From assembly GCA_005239635.1 (NCBI GenBank), contig SBBQ01000022.1, forward strand, positions 1-64,000: a DNA stretch of 64,000 nt, written 5' to 3'. The notes under the pieces were generated by a model, which did no database searches, was not told the DNA's origin, and was given only the letters and a program-made list of their open reading frames with translations. This DNA is from Uliginosibacterium gangwonense. GTDB lineage: Bacteria; Pseudomonadota; Gammaproteobacteria; Burkholderiales; Rhodocyclaceae. The translations under genes and the position numbers were made by a program. Position 1 is the first letter of the stretch; every line of letters begins with the position of its first letter. Positions 10,082-20,315 of this stretch are shown here, piece after piece.

Positions 10082-11764
10082 ATGCAAAAGCTTTGGCTTG
10101 CAAGCTATCCGGCCGGCGTGCCTGAATTTGTTAACCTCGATGAATACAGTTCGATCGGGCAGTTGTTTGAAAAAAGTTGCGAGCAGTACGCAGACCGTAT
10201 TGCCTACATCAACATGGGCAAGGGGCTGACTTATCGCGAGCTTAATGAACGCTCAGCAGAATTTGCTGCCTACCTTCAGCAAGAGTTAAAGCTGCCTCAA
10301 GGCACGCGCATCGCTTTAATGATGCCGAATTGCTTGCAATACCCGGTTGCGATGTTTGGCGCTTTGCGTGCGGGTTATGTGGTGGTCAATTGCAACCCAC
10401 TATATACCGCACGTGAGCTTGAGCATCAGCTCAAAGATTCTGGTGCCGAAGTCATCGTCGTGCTGGAAAACTTTTGCCACACTGTACAGAGCGTCATTGC
10501 TGCAACACCCTTGCGGCATGTCGTTGTGGCGAGTTTGGGCGACATGCTCGGTATCAAAGGGGTGGTGGTGAATTTTGTCGTCCGCCACATTAAAAAAATG
10601 GTGCCGGCATGGTCAATCGCGGGTGCTGTTCGATTTAATGATGCACTTGAGGCCGGCTCGAATCAGACGCTACAGCCCGTTGATGTAGCGCTAAAACATA
10701 TCGCCTTCTTGCAATACACCGGGGGTACAACGGGCGTGGCAAAGGGTGCGATGCTGACGCATCGAAACATCATTGCCAATCTGCAACAGGCCTGTGCGTG
10801 GATTAATGCGGCAGTGCATGGTCGCTCACAGCTCATTGTTACAGCTTTGCCGCTGTATCACATCTTCGCGTTAACAGCGAACTGCCTAGCTTTTATGCGC
10901 TTAGGCGCCACCAACTTGCTCATCACCAACCCGCGCGATATCCCGGGCTTCATTAAAGAGATTGGCAAATATCCCTTCACGGCCATTACCGGCGTGAACA
11001 CCTTGTATAACGCATTGATGAATCACCCCAATTTCGACAAGCTCGATTTTTCTTCGCTCGATATTGCATTAGGTGGTGGTATGGCGGTGCAGCATGCGGT
11101 GGCAGATCGTTGGAAAAAAATTACCGGAAAAGCCTTGGTCGAGGCCTATGGTTTAACTGAAACCTCGCCTGCGGTCACCATGAACCCGCTGGATATGGCT
11201 GAATACAATGGCTCCATTGGTTTGCCAATCCCGTCCACCGAAGTCAGTATTCGCGCGGATGATGGTCAGGAAGTCGCGGTGGGAGAGCCGGGCGAGCTAT
11301 GTGTGCGCGGCCCGCAAGTGATGGCGGGTTATTACAACCGCCCAGAAGAAACGGCCAAAGTGATGACGGCAGATGGCTTTCTAAAAACCGGCGATGTGGC
11401 GGTCATTAACGCGGAAGGTTTTTTACGAATTGTTGACCGCAAGAAAGACATGATTCTAGTGTCTGGCTTCAATGTGTACCCCAACGAAGTGGAAGATGTG
11501 TTGGCCGCCTGCCCGGGCGTGCTGGAATGCGCGGTGGTTGGCGTGCAAGACGAACGGTCGGGCGAGGCCGTCAAGGCGTTTGTCGTCAAAAAAGATGCAA
11601 GTCTTACCGCAGAGCAGGTTGTGCGTTACTGCCGCGAAAACCTGACGGGCTATAAAGTGCCGCATCAAGTGGAGTTTCGCGACAGCTTGCCCAAAACTAA
11701 TGTGGGCAAAATTTTGCGACGTGCGCTGCGTGATGAAGCCAAAGTGAGTCGTACTGCCGATTAA
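10082..11764 (+). CDS. fadD: long-chain fatty acid-CoA ligase (AMP-binding)
   Basis: Activates long-chain fatty acids to acyl-CoA with ATP for beta-oxidation or lipid synthesis. The 560-residue protein carries the P-loop-like [20 protein letters not shown], the adenylate motif [15 protein letters not shown], and the hinge and C-terminal motifs [33 protein letters not shown] and [10 protein letters not shown] with the catalytic lysine. This order is that of FadD enzymes. The ATG at 10082 sits behind GGAGGCGAC; an in-frame ATG seven codons earlier lacks such a site. The substrate range cannot be read beyond the FadD-like similarity. Two exact GATTGGCAAA motifs lie within it. Confidence 0.9.
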   Translation: MQKLWLASYPAGVPEFVNLDEYSSIGQLFEKSCEQYADRIAYINMGKGLTYRELNERSAEFAAYLQQELKLPQGTRIALMMPNCLQYPVAMFGALRAGYVVVNCNPLYTARELEHQLKDSGAEVIVVLENFCHTVQSVIAATPLRHVVVASLGDMLGIKGVVVNFVVRHIKKMVPAWSIAGAVRFNDALEAGSNQTLQPVDVALKHIAFLQYTGGTTGVAKGAMLTHRNIIANLQQACAWINAAVHGRSQLIVTALPLYHIFALTANCLAFMRLGATNLLITNPRDIPGFIKEIGKYPFTAITGVNTLYNALMNHPNFDKLDFSSLDIALGGGMAVQHAVADRWKKITGKALVEAYGLTETSPAVTMNPLDMAEYNGSIGLPIPSTEVSIRADDGQEVAVGEPGELCVRGPQVMAGYYNRPEETAKVMTADGFLKTGDVAVINAEGFLRIVDRKKDMILVSGFNVYPNEVEDVLAACPGVLECAVVGVQDERSGEAVKAFVVKKDASLTAEQVVRYCRENLTGYKVPHQVEFRDSLPKTNVGKILRRALRDEAKVSRTAD

Positions 11765-11852
11765 CGTTTGTTATTTGTGTGGCCCGTTCGGGGTTTTTAC
11801 GTGAAGAGTGGCGATTTGGTAAAATGCCACTTTATCTCTCGGCGTTACGCTC

Positions 11853-13034
11853 ATGTCCGGCAACACCTTCGGTCACCTTTTTACCGTCACCTCCTTTGGC
11901 GAATCTCATGGCCCGGCCATCGGCTGTGTGGTTGACGGCTGTCCGCCCGGACTTGAAATTAACGAAGCGGATATTCAAGCGCAGCTTGATCGCCGTAAGC
12001 CCGGCACCTCACGGCATGTTACGCAGCGTCGTGAGCCTGACCAAGTTGAAATCTTGTCGGGCGTATTTGAGGGTAAAACCACCGGCACGCCGATCGCTTT
12101 GCTGATCCGCAACCAAGACCAGCGCTCAAAAGACTACGGCAACATTGCTGAAACTTTCCGTCCAGGCCATGCAGACTATGGCTATTGGCAAAAATATGGC
12201 ATTCGTGATTACCGCGGTGGTGGCCGTTCATCTGCGCGTGAAACCGCAGTGCGTGTGGCGGCTGGCGCTATTGCACAGAAGTGGCTGCAGCAACAATTTG
12301 GGGTGGTGATTCGTGGTTACATGAGTCAGTTAGGCTCCATCGAAATTCCCTTTAAGTCGTGGGATGCTGTTTCGCAAAATCCCTTCTTCGCCGCTGACGC
12401 CAGCAAGGTAGAAGAACTCGAAGCGTACATGGATGCGCTGCGTAAATCAGGCGATTCAGTTGGCGCCAAAATCAGCGTCGTCGCGAGTGGTGTACCAGTA
12501 GGTTGGGGCGAGCCTGTGTTTGATCGCCTCGATGCAGAAATCGCCTACGCCATGATGGGCATCAATGCAGTAAAGGGCGTTGAGATTGGTGATGGTTTTG
12601 CGTCGGTCGCGCAGCGTGGCACCGAACACTCAGACCAAATGACACCGCAGGGTTTTGCCAGCAACCACGCAGGTGGCGTGCTGGGGGGAATTTCAACCGG
12701 CCAAGATATCGTTGCGCATATCGCAATCAAGCCGACGTCGAGCATTCGTCTCGATCGCCATTCAATCGACAAGGCCGGTCATGCCGTGATTGTGAATACG
12801 CATGGCAGACACGACCCCTGCGTAGGCATTCGCGCAACGCCGATTGCTGAGGCGATGTTGGCCTTGGTGCTGATGGATCATGCCCTACGTCATCGCGCGC
12901 AATGTGGTGATGTGCAATGTGCTACGCCGCGCATTGCAGGCCAAGCACCGGCTGAGGTGGTGGCCGTGGTGATGGCGGCTGCGCAAGCCCAGCAAGATGC
13001 TGCGGTAGACGACCCCGAGCCTGACGAAGCCTGA
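11853..13034 (+). CDS. aroC: chorismate synthase
   Basis: Converts EPSP to chorismate with reduced FMN, the last common step of aromatic synthesis. The 393-residue protein shows the family signatures [38 protein letters not shown] and [26 protein letters not shown]. The C-terminus has an extra acidic, alanine-rich tail of about 30 residues beyond the E. coli length. No strong ribosome site precedes the ATG. It is followed after 11 nt by the MFS gene, so the two are probably cotranscribed. In supply terms it feeds trpFBA about 12 kb away. Confidence 0.96.
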   Translation: MSGNTFGHLFTVTSFGESHGPAIGCVVDGCPPGLEINEADIQAQLDRRKPGTSRHVTQRREPDQVEILSGVFEGKTTGTPIALLIRNQDQRSKDYGNIAETFRPGHADYGYWQKYGIRDYRGGGRSSARETAVRVAAGAIAQKWLQQQFGVVIRGYMSQLGSIEIPFKSWDAVSQNPFFAADASKVEELEAYMDALRKSGDSVGAKISVVASGVPVGWGEPVFDRLDAEIAYAMMGINAVKGVEIGDGFASVAQRGTEHSDQMTPQGFASNHAGGVLGGISTGQDIVAHIAIKPTSSIRLDRHSIDKAGHAVIVNTHGRHDPCVGIRATPIAEAMLALVLMDHALRHRAQCGDVQCATPRIAGQAPAEVVAVVMAAAQAQQDAAVDDPEPDEA

Positions 13035-13045
13035 GTGCCGGCGCG

Positions 13046-14236
13046 ATGTCCGGTTTAATGCCCGGTTTACCTTCCGGCACTGCTGCGCTGCCTGCGTGGC
13101 GGCTGAGCGCGTATTACTTTTTCTATTTCGCCTTCATTGGCGTTTTCTCGCCGTATTTTTCGCTGTATCTCGCCAGCATTCATTTTTCTGCGTGGGACAT
13201 TGGCATTGTGATGTCCGTCATGCAGGTGATGCGTTTGGCTGCGCCCTATTTGTGGGGTTGGCTGGCCGAGCATCGTGGTTCCACTATGCCCATTGTGCGG
13301 ATCGCAGGTGTGGCCAGTTTGCTGGGTTTTTGTGGATTTTTCTTCACCCACGCCATGACGGGCGTGTTTGTGGCGATGGCGCTCATGGCGTTTTTTTGGA
13401 GCGCAGCCTTGCCGTTGGTAGAAGCACTTACGCTGAACTATTTAGGACCACAGGCTGGGCGATATGGCCGTATCCGTTTGTGGGGTTCTGTCGGCTTTAT
13501 TGTGGCGGTTTTACTAACGGGGGCATTGCTCGATTTTGCACAGCCTTCGGTGGTGTTGTGGATGTCGCTAGCCATGCTGGTTGGCATCATGTTGTGTGCG
13601 TTGGCGGTGCCCGAACGACGTCATGTGGTGCAACACACGTCACTTCGTCTGCGTGATGTGCTCAAACAAACCAAAGTCAGGGCTTTGCTGGTTTCATGTT
13701 TTTTTATGGCGAGTGCGCATGGTGCGCTATATGTGTTTTATTCGCTGTATTTGGTAGCGCACGGTTATTCAAAAACGGCTGTTGGCATCTTGTGGACGCT
13801 AGGCGTGGTGGCCGAAATTGTAGTGTTCTGTGTCATGCCGCGTATCTTGGCAAAATTTAATCTGCGTCAGATTTTGTTATTTTGTTGTGCTTGCGCGTTT
13901 GTTCGTTTTTTGGTGATTGGCTGGTGTGTGGAGTGGTGGTGGCTTATTGCAGCGGCACAGTTGCTCCATGGCGCAACCTTTGGTGCCTGGCATGCCAGCG
14001 CTGTTTCGGCGGTTTCTAAGTTTTTTCCGCATTCATTGCATGCGCGTGGGCAAGCCTTATATGGCAGCATTTCATTTGGCGCGGGCGGCATGGTGGGCGG
14101 GCTGATTAGTGGATGGGTGTGGGAACCTTACGGTGCTGCCGTGGCCTATACGTTGAGTGCAGTCTGCGGACTTTTAGCGGGCTTGGTCTTGTGGCTGTCC
14201 TATGATGCAATGCCTGCTGCGGCTGTCAGCGAATAA
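13046..14236 (+). CDS. MFS transporter, HcaT/MFS_1-like
   Basis: Inner-membrane major facilitator of 396 residues with about 12 hydrophobic segments. The region after TM1 (AYYFFYFAFIGVFSPYFSLYL) resembles the phenylpropionate permease (HcaT) and nucleoside permease-like branch. The segment WGWLAEHRGSTMPIVR holds the conserved loop 2-3 position, and AGRYGRIRLWGSVGFI is a characteristic half-way motif of this branch. Substrate is unknown. It starts 11 nt after aroC on the same strand. Another long frame across it (13096-13656) is a shadow. One core motif copy (TTGGCAAA) is at 13847. Confidence 0.82.
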   Translation: MSGLMPGLPSGTAALPAWRLSAYYFFYFAFIGVFSPYFSLYLASIHFSAWDIGIVMSVMQVMRLAAPYLWGWLAEHRGSTMPIVRIAGVASLLGFCGFFFTHAMTGVFVAMALMAFFWSAALPLVEALTLNYLGPQAGRYGRIRLWGSVGFIVAVLLTGALLDFAQPSVVLWMSLAMLVGIMLCALAVPERRHVVQHTSLRLRDVLKQTKVRALLVSCFFMASAHGALYVFYSLYLVAHGYSKTAVGILWTLGVVAEIVVFCVMPRILAKFNLRQILLFCCACAFVRFLVIGWCVEWWWLIAAAQLLHGATFGAWHASAVSAVSKFFPHSLHARGQALYGSISFGAGGMVGGLISGWVWEPYGAAVAYTLSAVCGLLAGLVLWLSYDAMPAAAVSE

Positions 14237-14343
14237 GCGGGTTCAAACGTTGTTGGTGTAATTCAGATGTGCTCAGTTGTAATGCATACATGCAATACAT
14301 GGGGCGCGTTACAGTGACAAATTTGCAAGGCGAGAGGACAACG

Positions 14344-15189
14344 ATGCTCAATCCGATTCAAATGTTACGCATGTCGGCAAGACGGCAAGCTGTTTGGGCT
14401 ATTTTGCTAGGCGCAGCACTGGGCTTGTCGGGTTGCAAGAGTGTTCAAACCACGCAGGGCGGTACTGTGGGTGTTGAGCGCAAACAAATGATGATGGTTT
14501 CATCTTCGCAAATGAACCAGGCGGCCGAACAGTCTTACCAGCAGGTGTTGGCTGAAGCGCGCAATAAGGGCGAGTTGAATCGGGATTCGGCTCAGCTAGC
14601 GCGAGTGCGTAAAGTCGCAAATCGATTAATTCCGCAAACGGCTGTATTTCGTGCGGATGCAGCGAATTGGAAATGGGAAGTTAATGTCATTAGTTCAAAA
14701 GAGCTGAATGCTTGGTGCATGCCCGGTGGAAAAATTGCTTTTTATTCCGGCTTAATTGAGCAGCTTGACATGACTGACGCGGAAATCGCAGCCGTAATGG
14801 GGCATGAAATTGCCCATGCGCTGCGCGAGCATGCGCGCGAACGTGCGTCGCGACAAATGGCAGTCGGCCTAGGTGTGTCAATCGTTGGTGCGGCAGCAGG
14901 TTTGGGGCAGGGCGGCATGAACTTGGCCAATATGGTGTCAGATTTGACTTTGGTGTTGCCGAACTCTCGCGAGCATGAGACTGAATCTGACCGTATTGGT
15001 GTAGAAATTGCAGCCCGCGCAGGTTATGACCCGCGAGCTGCGATTACGCTTTGGCAAAAGATGACGCAAAAAAGTGGCGGTGAGCCACCACAATGGATGT
15101 CGACGCATCCGTCGCATCAAACCCGTATTCGCGACCTTGAAGATTACTCGGCTCGAGTGATGCCGCTGTACGAGAAATCGCACCGCTGA
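14344..15189 (+). CDS. M48-family lipoprotein metalloprotease
   Basis: Predicted periplasmic zinc protease anchored to a membrane, similar to LoiP/YggG or BepA-type housekeeping proteases that act on misfolded envelope proteins. A lipoprotein signal peptide ends in the lipobox LSGC, cysteine near residue 31. The zinc site HEIAH lies in VMGHEIAHALREHARERASRQ, with the third ligand region in EHETESDRIGVEIAARAGYDP. The final segment WMSTHPSHQTRIRDLE is typical of the family. The ATG at 14344 follows GAGAGGACAACG. The ORF can be extended upstream to 14269, but that would bury the signal peptide. Confidence 0.9.
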   Translation: MLNPIQMLRMSARRQAVWAILLGAALGLSGCKSVQTTQGGTVGVERKQMMMVSSSQMNQAAEQSYQQVLAEARNKGELNRDSAQLARVRKVANRLIPQTAVFRADAANWKWEVNVISSKELNAWCMPGGKIAFYSGLIEQLDMTDAEIAAVMGHEIAHALREHARERASRQMAVGLGVSIVGAAAGLGQGGMNLANMVSDLTLVLPNSREHETESDRIGVEIAARAGYDPRAAITLWQKMTQKSGGEPPQWMSTHPSHQTRIRDLEDYSARVMPLYEKSHR

Positions 15190-15484
15190 TTTAGTCAATC
15201 GCATTGCGGAGGGCGTTTTTTCAAATTCGCCTCCGCAAACGGATTGATGCAGACACTAGCTGGCAAGTCTTGGCGTCAAATCTGTATCCGTTGTAAAAAT
15301 ACAGTTTCTTTTTTAATCAGTGTGTTGTGTACAGTTTTTGGCCCGATTTCTGGTCAAAAATACGCTCGTGTGAAATAATGTCAAATTAAGTCCGATTTTT
15401 GCGCCGCAGCGAACCGCTTACGAATGCGTCGTTTCAACAAATCGGAAGAGCATCTCATCTGTAGCAATTCGCCGGAATTACAGC
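15190..15484 (+). other. leader region of the leu operon with a hairpin after the M48 gene
   Basis: A 9-bp stem (TTGCGGAGG at 15204-15212 with CCTCCGCAA at 15230-15238, extended by two pairs beyond a bulge) follows the protease gene. Its T run lies in the loop, so it is a poor intrinsic terminator. The rest is AT-rich with several promoter-like boxes (for example AATAAT near 15376) but no convincing pair. CCGATTT and AAATCGG near 15390 and 15440 could fold a long-range stem upstream of leuC. No leucine-rich leader peptide was found. Confidence 0.4.
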
Positions 15485-16897
15485 ATGGCAGCGCAAACGC
15501 TTTACGAAAAACTTTGGAATAGTCACGTTGTGCACGTTGAAGAAGACGGCACGGCGTTGTTGTATATCGACCGTCATTTGGTGCACGAAGTCACCAGTCC
15601 GCAGGCTTTTGAAGGTCTGAAGATAGCTGGGCGCAAGCCTTGGCGCGTGTCCTCTATTGTGGCGACGGCTGACCACAACACCCCAACCAAAGATTGGGAT
15701 AAGGGCATTGAAGACCCGACGTCGCGCCAGCAAGTTGAGACGCTAGACAGCAATATCCGCGAAGTGGGCGCGCTGGCGTATTTTCCCTTTCGCGATCAGC
15801 GTCAGGGGATTGTGCACGTAGTTGGCCCTGAAAATGGCGCTACTTTGCCTGGCATGACAGTCGTGTGCGGCGATTCGCACACCAGCACACATGGTGCATT
15901 TGGCTGTTTGGCTCATGGTATCGGCACGTCTGAAGTTGAGCACGTGATGGCCACACAGTGCTTGCTGCAAAAAAAATCCAAAACACTTTTGGTGCGTGTG
16001 GATGGCCGATTGGCAAAGGGCGTAACGGCTAAGGATGTGGTGCTATACCTCATCGGCGTGATTGGCACCGCTGGCGGTACGGGCTATGCCATGGAATTCG
16101 GTGGTGAAGCTGTACGCGCGCTGTCGATGGAAGGCCGCATGACGCTGTGTAACATGGCGATCGAGGCGGGTGCGCGTGCAGGCATGGTCGGCGTTGACCA
16201 AAACACGATTGATTATTTGCGTGGCAAGCCGTTTGCGCCGACAGGGTCGGTGTGGGATGCCGCGGTTGCGCATTGGCGCACCCTGGTGTCAGACGAGGGC
16301 GCGCAATTTGACCGCGTGGTGGTCATCGACGCTGCGAAGATTCTGCCGCAAGTGACGTGGGGTACATCCCCCGAAATGGTGACGGACATCAATGGCGCTG
16401 TTCCTGCGCCTGAAGATTTTGCTGATCCAGTTAAGGCGGAAGGTGTGGCACGTGCGCTGCAATACATGGGTTTATCGCCGCGCACGCCAATGTCGAAAAT
16501 CGCTATCGACAAAGTTTTTATCGGCTCATGCACCAATTCACGCATTGAAGATCTGCGCGAAGCCGCACATGTCTTAAAGGGCCGCCACATCGCACCAAAC
16601 GTAAAATTAGCACTGGCTGTTCCGGGTTCGGGCTTGGTCAAACGTCAAGCTGAAGCGGAAGGTTTGGATAAGGTATTCGTCGCGGCAGGTTTTGAGTGGC
16701 GTGAGCCAGGTTGCTCAATGTGTTTGGCCATGAATGCTGACCGTCTTGAGCCGGGTGAGCGTTGTGCCTCGACCTCTAATCGCAATTTTGAAGGGCGGCA
16801 GGGCAATGGCGGGCGTACGCATTTGGTGAGCCCCGCAATGGCTGCTGCCGCTGCTGTCGCAGGTCATTTTGCTGATGTACGTGAGATTCAAAATTAG
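15485..16897 (+). CDS. leuC: 3-isopropylmalate dehydratase large subunit
   Basis: With LeuD isomerises 2- to 3-isopropylmalate through an aconitase-type [4Fe-4S] cluster in leucine synthesis. The 470-residue protein has the cluster cysteines in [16 protein letters not shown] and GCSMCLAMN, and the substrate motifs [27 protein letters not shown] and [21 protein letters not shown]. First gene of the leuC-entericidin-leuD-leuB-asd run. GGAATTACAGC precedes the ATG. An exact motif copy at 16008 encodes R-L-A-K. Confidence 0.97.
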   Translation: MAAQTLYEKLWNSHVVHVEEDGTALLYIDRHLVHEVTSPQAFEGLKIAGRKPWRVSSIVATADHNTPTKDWDKGIEDPTSRQQVETLDSNIREVGALAYFPFRDQRQGIVHVVGPENGATLPGMTVVCGDSHTSTHGAFGCLAHGIGTSEVEHVMATQCLLQKKSKTLLVRVDGRLAKGVTAKDVVLYLIGVIGTAGGTGYAMEFGGEAVRALSMEGRMTLCNMAIEAGARAGMVGVDQNTIDYLRGKPFAPTGSVWDAAVAHWRTLVSDEGAQFDRVVVIDAAKILPQVTWGTSPEMVTDINGAVPAPEDFADPVKAEGVARALQYMGLSPRTPMSKIAIDKVFIGSCTNSRIEDLREAAHVLKGRHIAPNVKLALAVPGSGLVKRQAEAEGLDKVFVAAGFEWREPGCSMCLAMNADRLEPGERCASTSNRNFEGRQGNGGRTHLVSPAMAAAAAVAGHFADVREIQN

Positions 16898-16906
16898 GAG
16901 ACGAAA

Positions 16907-17032
16907 ATGAGCAAATTCGCAATCGTACTGACTCTCATCGCAACCTTTGCACTGGGTGCATGTAACACCGTGCGTGGTGTGGGCCAAGACGTTGAAAAGG
17001 CTGGTGAAGCGATTCAACGTTCGACTAAGTAA
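16907..17032 (+). CDS. entericidin-like small lipoprotein
   Basis: A 41-residue ORF sits between leuC and leuD, 9 nt after leuC. It begins MSKFAIVLTLIATFALGAC, a lipoprotein signal with lipobox LGAC at residues 16-19, and continues NTVRGVGQDVEKAGEAIQ, the conserved entericidin A/B core. AGGAGACGAAA gives a strong ribosome site. Entericidins are bacteriolytic or membrane-associated lipoproteins in E. coli. In betaproteobacteria a copy inside the leu operon is common and its role there is unknown. Confidence 0.88.
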   Translation: MSKFAIVLTLIATFALGACNTVRGVGQDVEKAGEAIQRSTK

Positions 17033-17063
17033 TTCGATAAGTATTTAGATAGCTGGATTGTCC

Positions 17064-17702
17064 ATGCGTAAGTTTGAAAAACTCGATGGTTTGGTGGCGC
17101 CGCTAGATCGCGCAAACGTTGATACAGACGCCATCATCCCTAAGCAATTTTTAAAGTCCATCAAGCGCAGTGGGTTTGGCCCGAACGCGTTTGACGAGTG
17201 GCGTTACCTTGATCATGGCGAGCCCGGTATGGACAACAGCAAGCGCGTGCCCAATCCAGACTTCGTGCTGAATCAGCCGCGCTACCAAGGTGCGTCAGTC
17301 TTACTCACGCGCGAGAATTTTGGGTGTGGTTCATCGCGTGAGCATGCACCTTGGGCGCTTGAAGACTATGGTTTTCGTGCGCTGATTGGCCCTAGTTTTG
17401 CCGACATCTTCTTTAACAATTGCTTCAAAAATGGCTTGTTGCCAATTCGTTTGCCGGCAGCAGAAGTTGAGCAATTGTTTTTGCAATGTGCAGGTACGGA
17501 TGGTTATCGACTGACGGTCGATCTCGAAAGCCAAACTGTGACCCGTCCTGATGGCAAAGTGCTGTCATTCGAAGTGGATGCATTCCGGAAGTATTGTTTG
17601 CTGAATGGTTTTGACGATATCGGCCTAACGCTTCGTCACGCAGACAAGATTCGTGACTTTGAAGCGCAGCGTCGTGAGACGCAGCCTTGGTTGTTTGCGT
17701 AA
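17064..17702 (+). CDS. leuD: 3-isopropylmalate dehydratase small subunit
   Basis: Swivelling domain partner of LeuC. The 212-residue protein begins [32 protein letters not shown], standard for the family, and has the signature [14 protein letters not shown]. The ATG at 17064 is chosen over a TTG two codons upstream because the family starts there and GGA lies 7 nt before it. It is separated from leuC only by the entericidin gene and is followed by leuB. Confidence 0.97.
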   Translation: MRKFEKLDGLVAPLDRANVDTDAIIPKQFLKSIKRSGFGPNAFDEWRYLDHGEPGMDNSKRVPNPDFVLNQPRYQGASVLLTRENFGCGSSREHAPWALEDYGFRALIGPSFADIFFNNCFKNGLLPIRLPAAEVEQLFLQCAGTDGYRLTVDLESQTVTRPDGKVLSFEVDAFRKYCLLNGFDDIGLTLRHADKIRDFEAQRRETQPWLFA

Positions 17703-17780
17703 CGATTAAAAAATTTGTATCCCTCGTTGCGCTGTGGGTGCGATGGACAAAATCAATAACAGTTTGATAAGAGAGTGGGC

Positions 17781-18854
17781 ATGAAAATCTGTGTATTGCC
17801 GGGCGACGGCATTGGACCTGAAATTACAGCTGAAGCGGTGCGCGTGCTTGAAACGCTGCGCGGCGATGGTCTTAATGTAGAGCTGGAATATGGCTTGATC
17901 GGCGGCTGTGCAACCGATGCAGATGGCACGCCGTATCCCGCCGCGACGCAAAAGTTGGCGCGCGAAGCTGATGCTGTATTGCTCGGTGCTGTGGGCGGAC
18001 CGAAGTGGGATAACTTGGCGCGTGAGTTGCGCCCTGAGCGTGGTTTGCTGGGCATTCGTAAAGATCTCGGCCTGTTTGCCAATCTGCGTCCGGCCATTCT
18101 CTACCCTGAATTGGCCAATGCTTCTACGCTCAAACCAGAAGTGGTGTCAGGGCTGGATATTTTGATCGTGCGTGAATTAACCGGCGACATCTATTTTGGT
18201 CAGCCGCGCGGTATTGAAGAACGCGATACCGAGTGGGGTCGTCAGAAGGTGGGTTGGAACACCATGATCTATGCGGAAGAAGAAATTCGCCGCATTGGCA
18301 AAGTGGCTTTTGAAGCCGCACGTAAGCGTGGAAAGAAGCTGTGTTCGGTCGACAAAATGAATGTGCTCGAAACGACACAGTTGTGGCGCGACATCATGAC
18401 CGAAATAGCCAAGGATTACCCCGATGTTGAGTTGTCGCACATGCTGGTCGACAACGCAGCGATGCAGCTCGTTCGTGCGCCAAAACAATTTGATGTGATG
18501 GTAACGGGCAATATGTTTGGCGACATTCTGTCAGACGAAGCATCCATGCTCACCGGTTCAATCGGCATGTTGCCGTCGGCTTCGCTCGATGCCAACAACA
18601 AGGGCTTGTACGAGCCGAGCCATGGTTCTGCGCCTGACATTGCAGGCAAGGGCATTGCCAATCCATTGGCGACAATTTTGTCCGCCGCGATGTTGCTGCG
18701 TTATTCCGGCAATGATGAAAGCAACGCGGTGCGTATTGAAAACGCAGTGAAAAAGGTTTTGGCACAAGGTTACCGCACGGGCGATATTTACGAGCCGGGC
18801 ACCCATAAGGTTGGCACGCGCGAAATGAGCGACGCGATTATCGCAGCGCTCTAA
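17781..18854 (+). CDS. leuB: 3-isopropylmalate dehydrogenase
   Basis: NAD-dependent oxidative decarboxylase of leucine synthesis. The 357-residue protein shows [10 protein letters not shown] at the N-terminus, the substrate loop [34 protein letters not shown], and the metal and NAD site segments [17 protein letters not shown] and [20 protein letters not shown]. The ATG at 17781 follows GAGAGTGGGC; a GTG two codons earlier is possible. One exact (18075) and one variant (18293) motif copy are inside. Confidence 0.97.
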   Translation: MKICVLPGDGIGPEITAEAVRVLETLRGDGLNVELEYGLIGGCATDADGTPYPAATQKLAREADAVLLGAVGGPKWDNLARELRPERGLLGIRKDLGLFANLRPAILYPELANASTLKPEVVSGLDILIVRELTGDIYFGQPRGIEERDTEWGRQKVGWNTMIYAEEEIRRIGKVAFEAARKRGKKLCSVDKMNVLETTQLWRDIMTEIAKDYPDVELSHMLVDNAAMQLVRAPKQFDVMVTGNMFGDILSDEASMLTGSIGMLPSASLDANNKGLYEPSHGSAPDIAGKGIANPLATILSAAMLLRYSGNDESNAVRIENAVKKVLAQGYRTGDIYEPGTHKVGTREMSDAIIAAL

Positions 18855-18939
18855 GAAGTACGGAATCGTACCGAATAAACAACAGTAAAAAGTATTGGCA
18901 AAACTTGCAGGCAATTAGGCGAATACAGGAAATCTCATC

Positions 18940-20067
18940 ATGGCAATGAAGCGAGTGGGTTTGGTCGGTTGGCGAGGCATGGTTGGTTCTGTGCTGATGC
19001 AGCGTATGCGCGAAGAAAAGGATTTTTCGCTGATTGACCCCGTATTCTTCTCCACCTCTAACGCGGGCGGTGCGGCACCGAAAGTGGGCGTACCGGGCCA
19101 AGAACTGCAGCCACTGCAAGACGCCAATAGCGTCGATGCGCTCAAGGCAATGGACATCATCATTACCTGTCAGGGTGGTGATTACACCAACGCGATTTAC
19201 CCCAAGCTGCGTGCAGCAGGTTGGAATGGTCACTGGATTGATGCTGCATCTTCATTGCGCATGGAAAAGCAGTCCGTAATTATTCTTGATCCGGTCAATA
19301 TGAACGTGATTAAGGATAGCTTGGCAAAAGGTGGTCGCGATTGGATTGGCGGCAACTGCACGGTGAGCCTCATGCTGATGGCGATTGGTGCACTTTACCA
19401 AAATGATCTGGTGGAGTGGATGAGCGCCATGACATACCAGGCCGCTTCTGGTGCCGGGGCGCAAAACATGCGCGAGCTGATTACGCAGATGGGCGAACTG
19501 CATCGTGTGTCCAATGAATATCTGAATGACCCGGTATCCGCCATTTTGGATATCGATCGTGAAGTAGCCGGTACCATGCGAGCCGAAGGTTTCCCAACAT
19601 CCAATTTCGGCGTACCGCTCGCTGGCTCTTTAATCCCGTGGATCGATAAAGAATTGGAATCGGGCCAGTCTAAAGAAGAGTGGAAGGGCCAGGCCGAAAC
19701 CAACAAGATTCTCGGCCGCGAAAACACGCCTATTCCGGTGGATGGTTTCTGTGTACGCATTGGTGCAATGCGTTGTCACTCGCAAGCACTCACCATCAAG
19801 CTCAAAAAAGATGTGCCGCTGGATGAAATTGAAGATATGGTGCGCGGCGCTAATGATTGGGTGAAGCTGGTACCCAATCACCGCGACATCACCATGCGCG
19901 AACTTACGCCTACGGCTGTTACCGGCACGCTGACTGTACCGGTTGGCCGCATGCGTAAACTCAATATGGGCCCCCAGTTCTTAGGCGCCTTTACCGTAGG
20001 TGACCAGCTATTGTGGGGCGCAGCTGAGCCGCTACGCCGCATGCTGCGCATTCTGCTAGAAGCCTAA
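18940..20067 (+). CDS. asd: aspartate-semialdehyde dehydrogenase
   Basis: Reduces aspartyl phosphate to the semialdehyde for lysine, methionine, threonine and diaminopimelate. The 375-residue protein opens [18 protein letters not shown] (NADP-binding) and has the nucleophile cysteine in [11 protein letters not shown]. The lid and active-site histidine are in [35 protein letters not shown] precedes the ATG. It ends the leu run and is followed by an intrinsic terminator. Its product also feeds dapB and metZ elsewhere in the window. Confidence 0.97.
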   Translation: MAMKRVGLVGWRGMVGSVLMQRMREEKDFSLIDPVFFSTSNAGGAAPKVGVPGQELQPLQDANSVDALKAMDIIITCQGGDYTNAIYPKLRAAGWNGHWIDAASSLRMEKQSVIILDPVNMNVIKDSLAKGGRDWIGGNCTVSLMLMAIGALYQNDLVEWMSAMTYQAASGAGAQNMRELITQMGELHRVSNEYLNDPVSAILDIDREVAGTMRAEGFPTSNFGVPLAGSLIPWIDKELESGQSKEEWKGQAETNKILGRENTPIPVDGFCVRIGAMRCHSQALTIKLKKDVPLDEIEDMVRGANDWVKLVPNHRDITMRELTPTAVTGTLTVPVGRMRKLNMGPQFLGAFTVGDQLLWGAAEPLRRMLRILLEA

Positions 20068-20074
20068 GACCTCC

Positions 20075-20098
20075 ATCCGGCAGTCGTCCGGATTTTTT
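20075..20098 (+). terminator. intrinsic terminator after asd
   Basis: Stem ATCCGG with CCGGAT around a 7-nt loop, followed by five T. It starts 8 nt after the asd stop and closes the leu-asd transcript before fimV. Confidence 0.8.
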
Positions 20099-20315
20099 GC
20101 CTCGCAACGTCAAGTTACCCGCGCCCATGTCGTAAAAGAGTGGGTTGCGGGTGAAAACTGCACATATTCCTCGTTAAAAACCCAGCGGAATATGCAATCC
20201 TGATGCAATATGCTCGGGTGACGACAGGGCTTGATGGTAAAGCCAAGAATTAACAATCTTGGCTAACCCCATGATATATTGTTTAGATAACCTCCATAAT
20301 CGGGCGGGGTGCGCA

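Noticed and set aside
13096-13656. A 186-codon ORF overlapping the MFS gene in another frame
   Set aside because: It is a shadow: Cys/His/Trp-rich with no family, while the MFS frame has a full 12-helix pattern.
15241-15484. Leucine attenuator leader peptide before leuC
   Set aside because: No short ORF with a run of Leu codons followed by a terminator was found.
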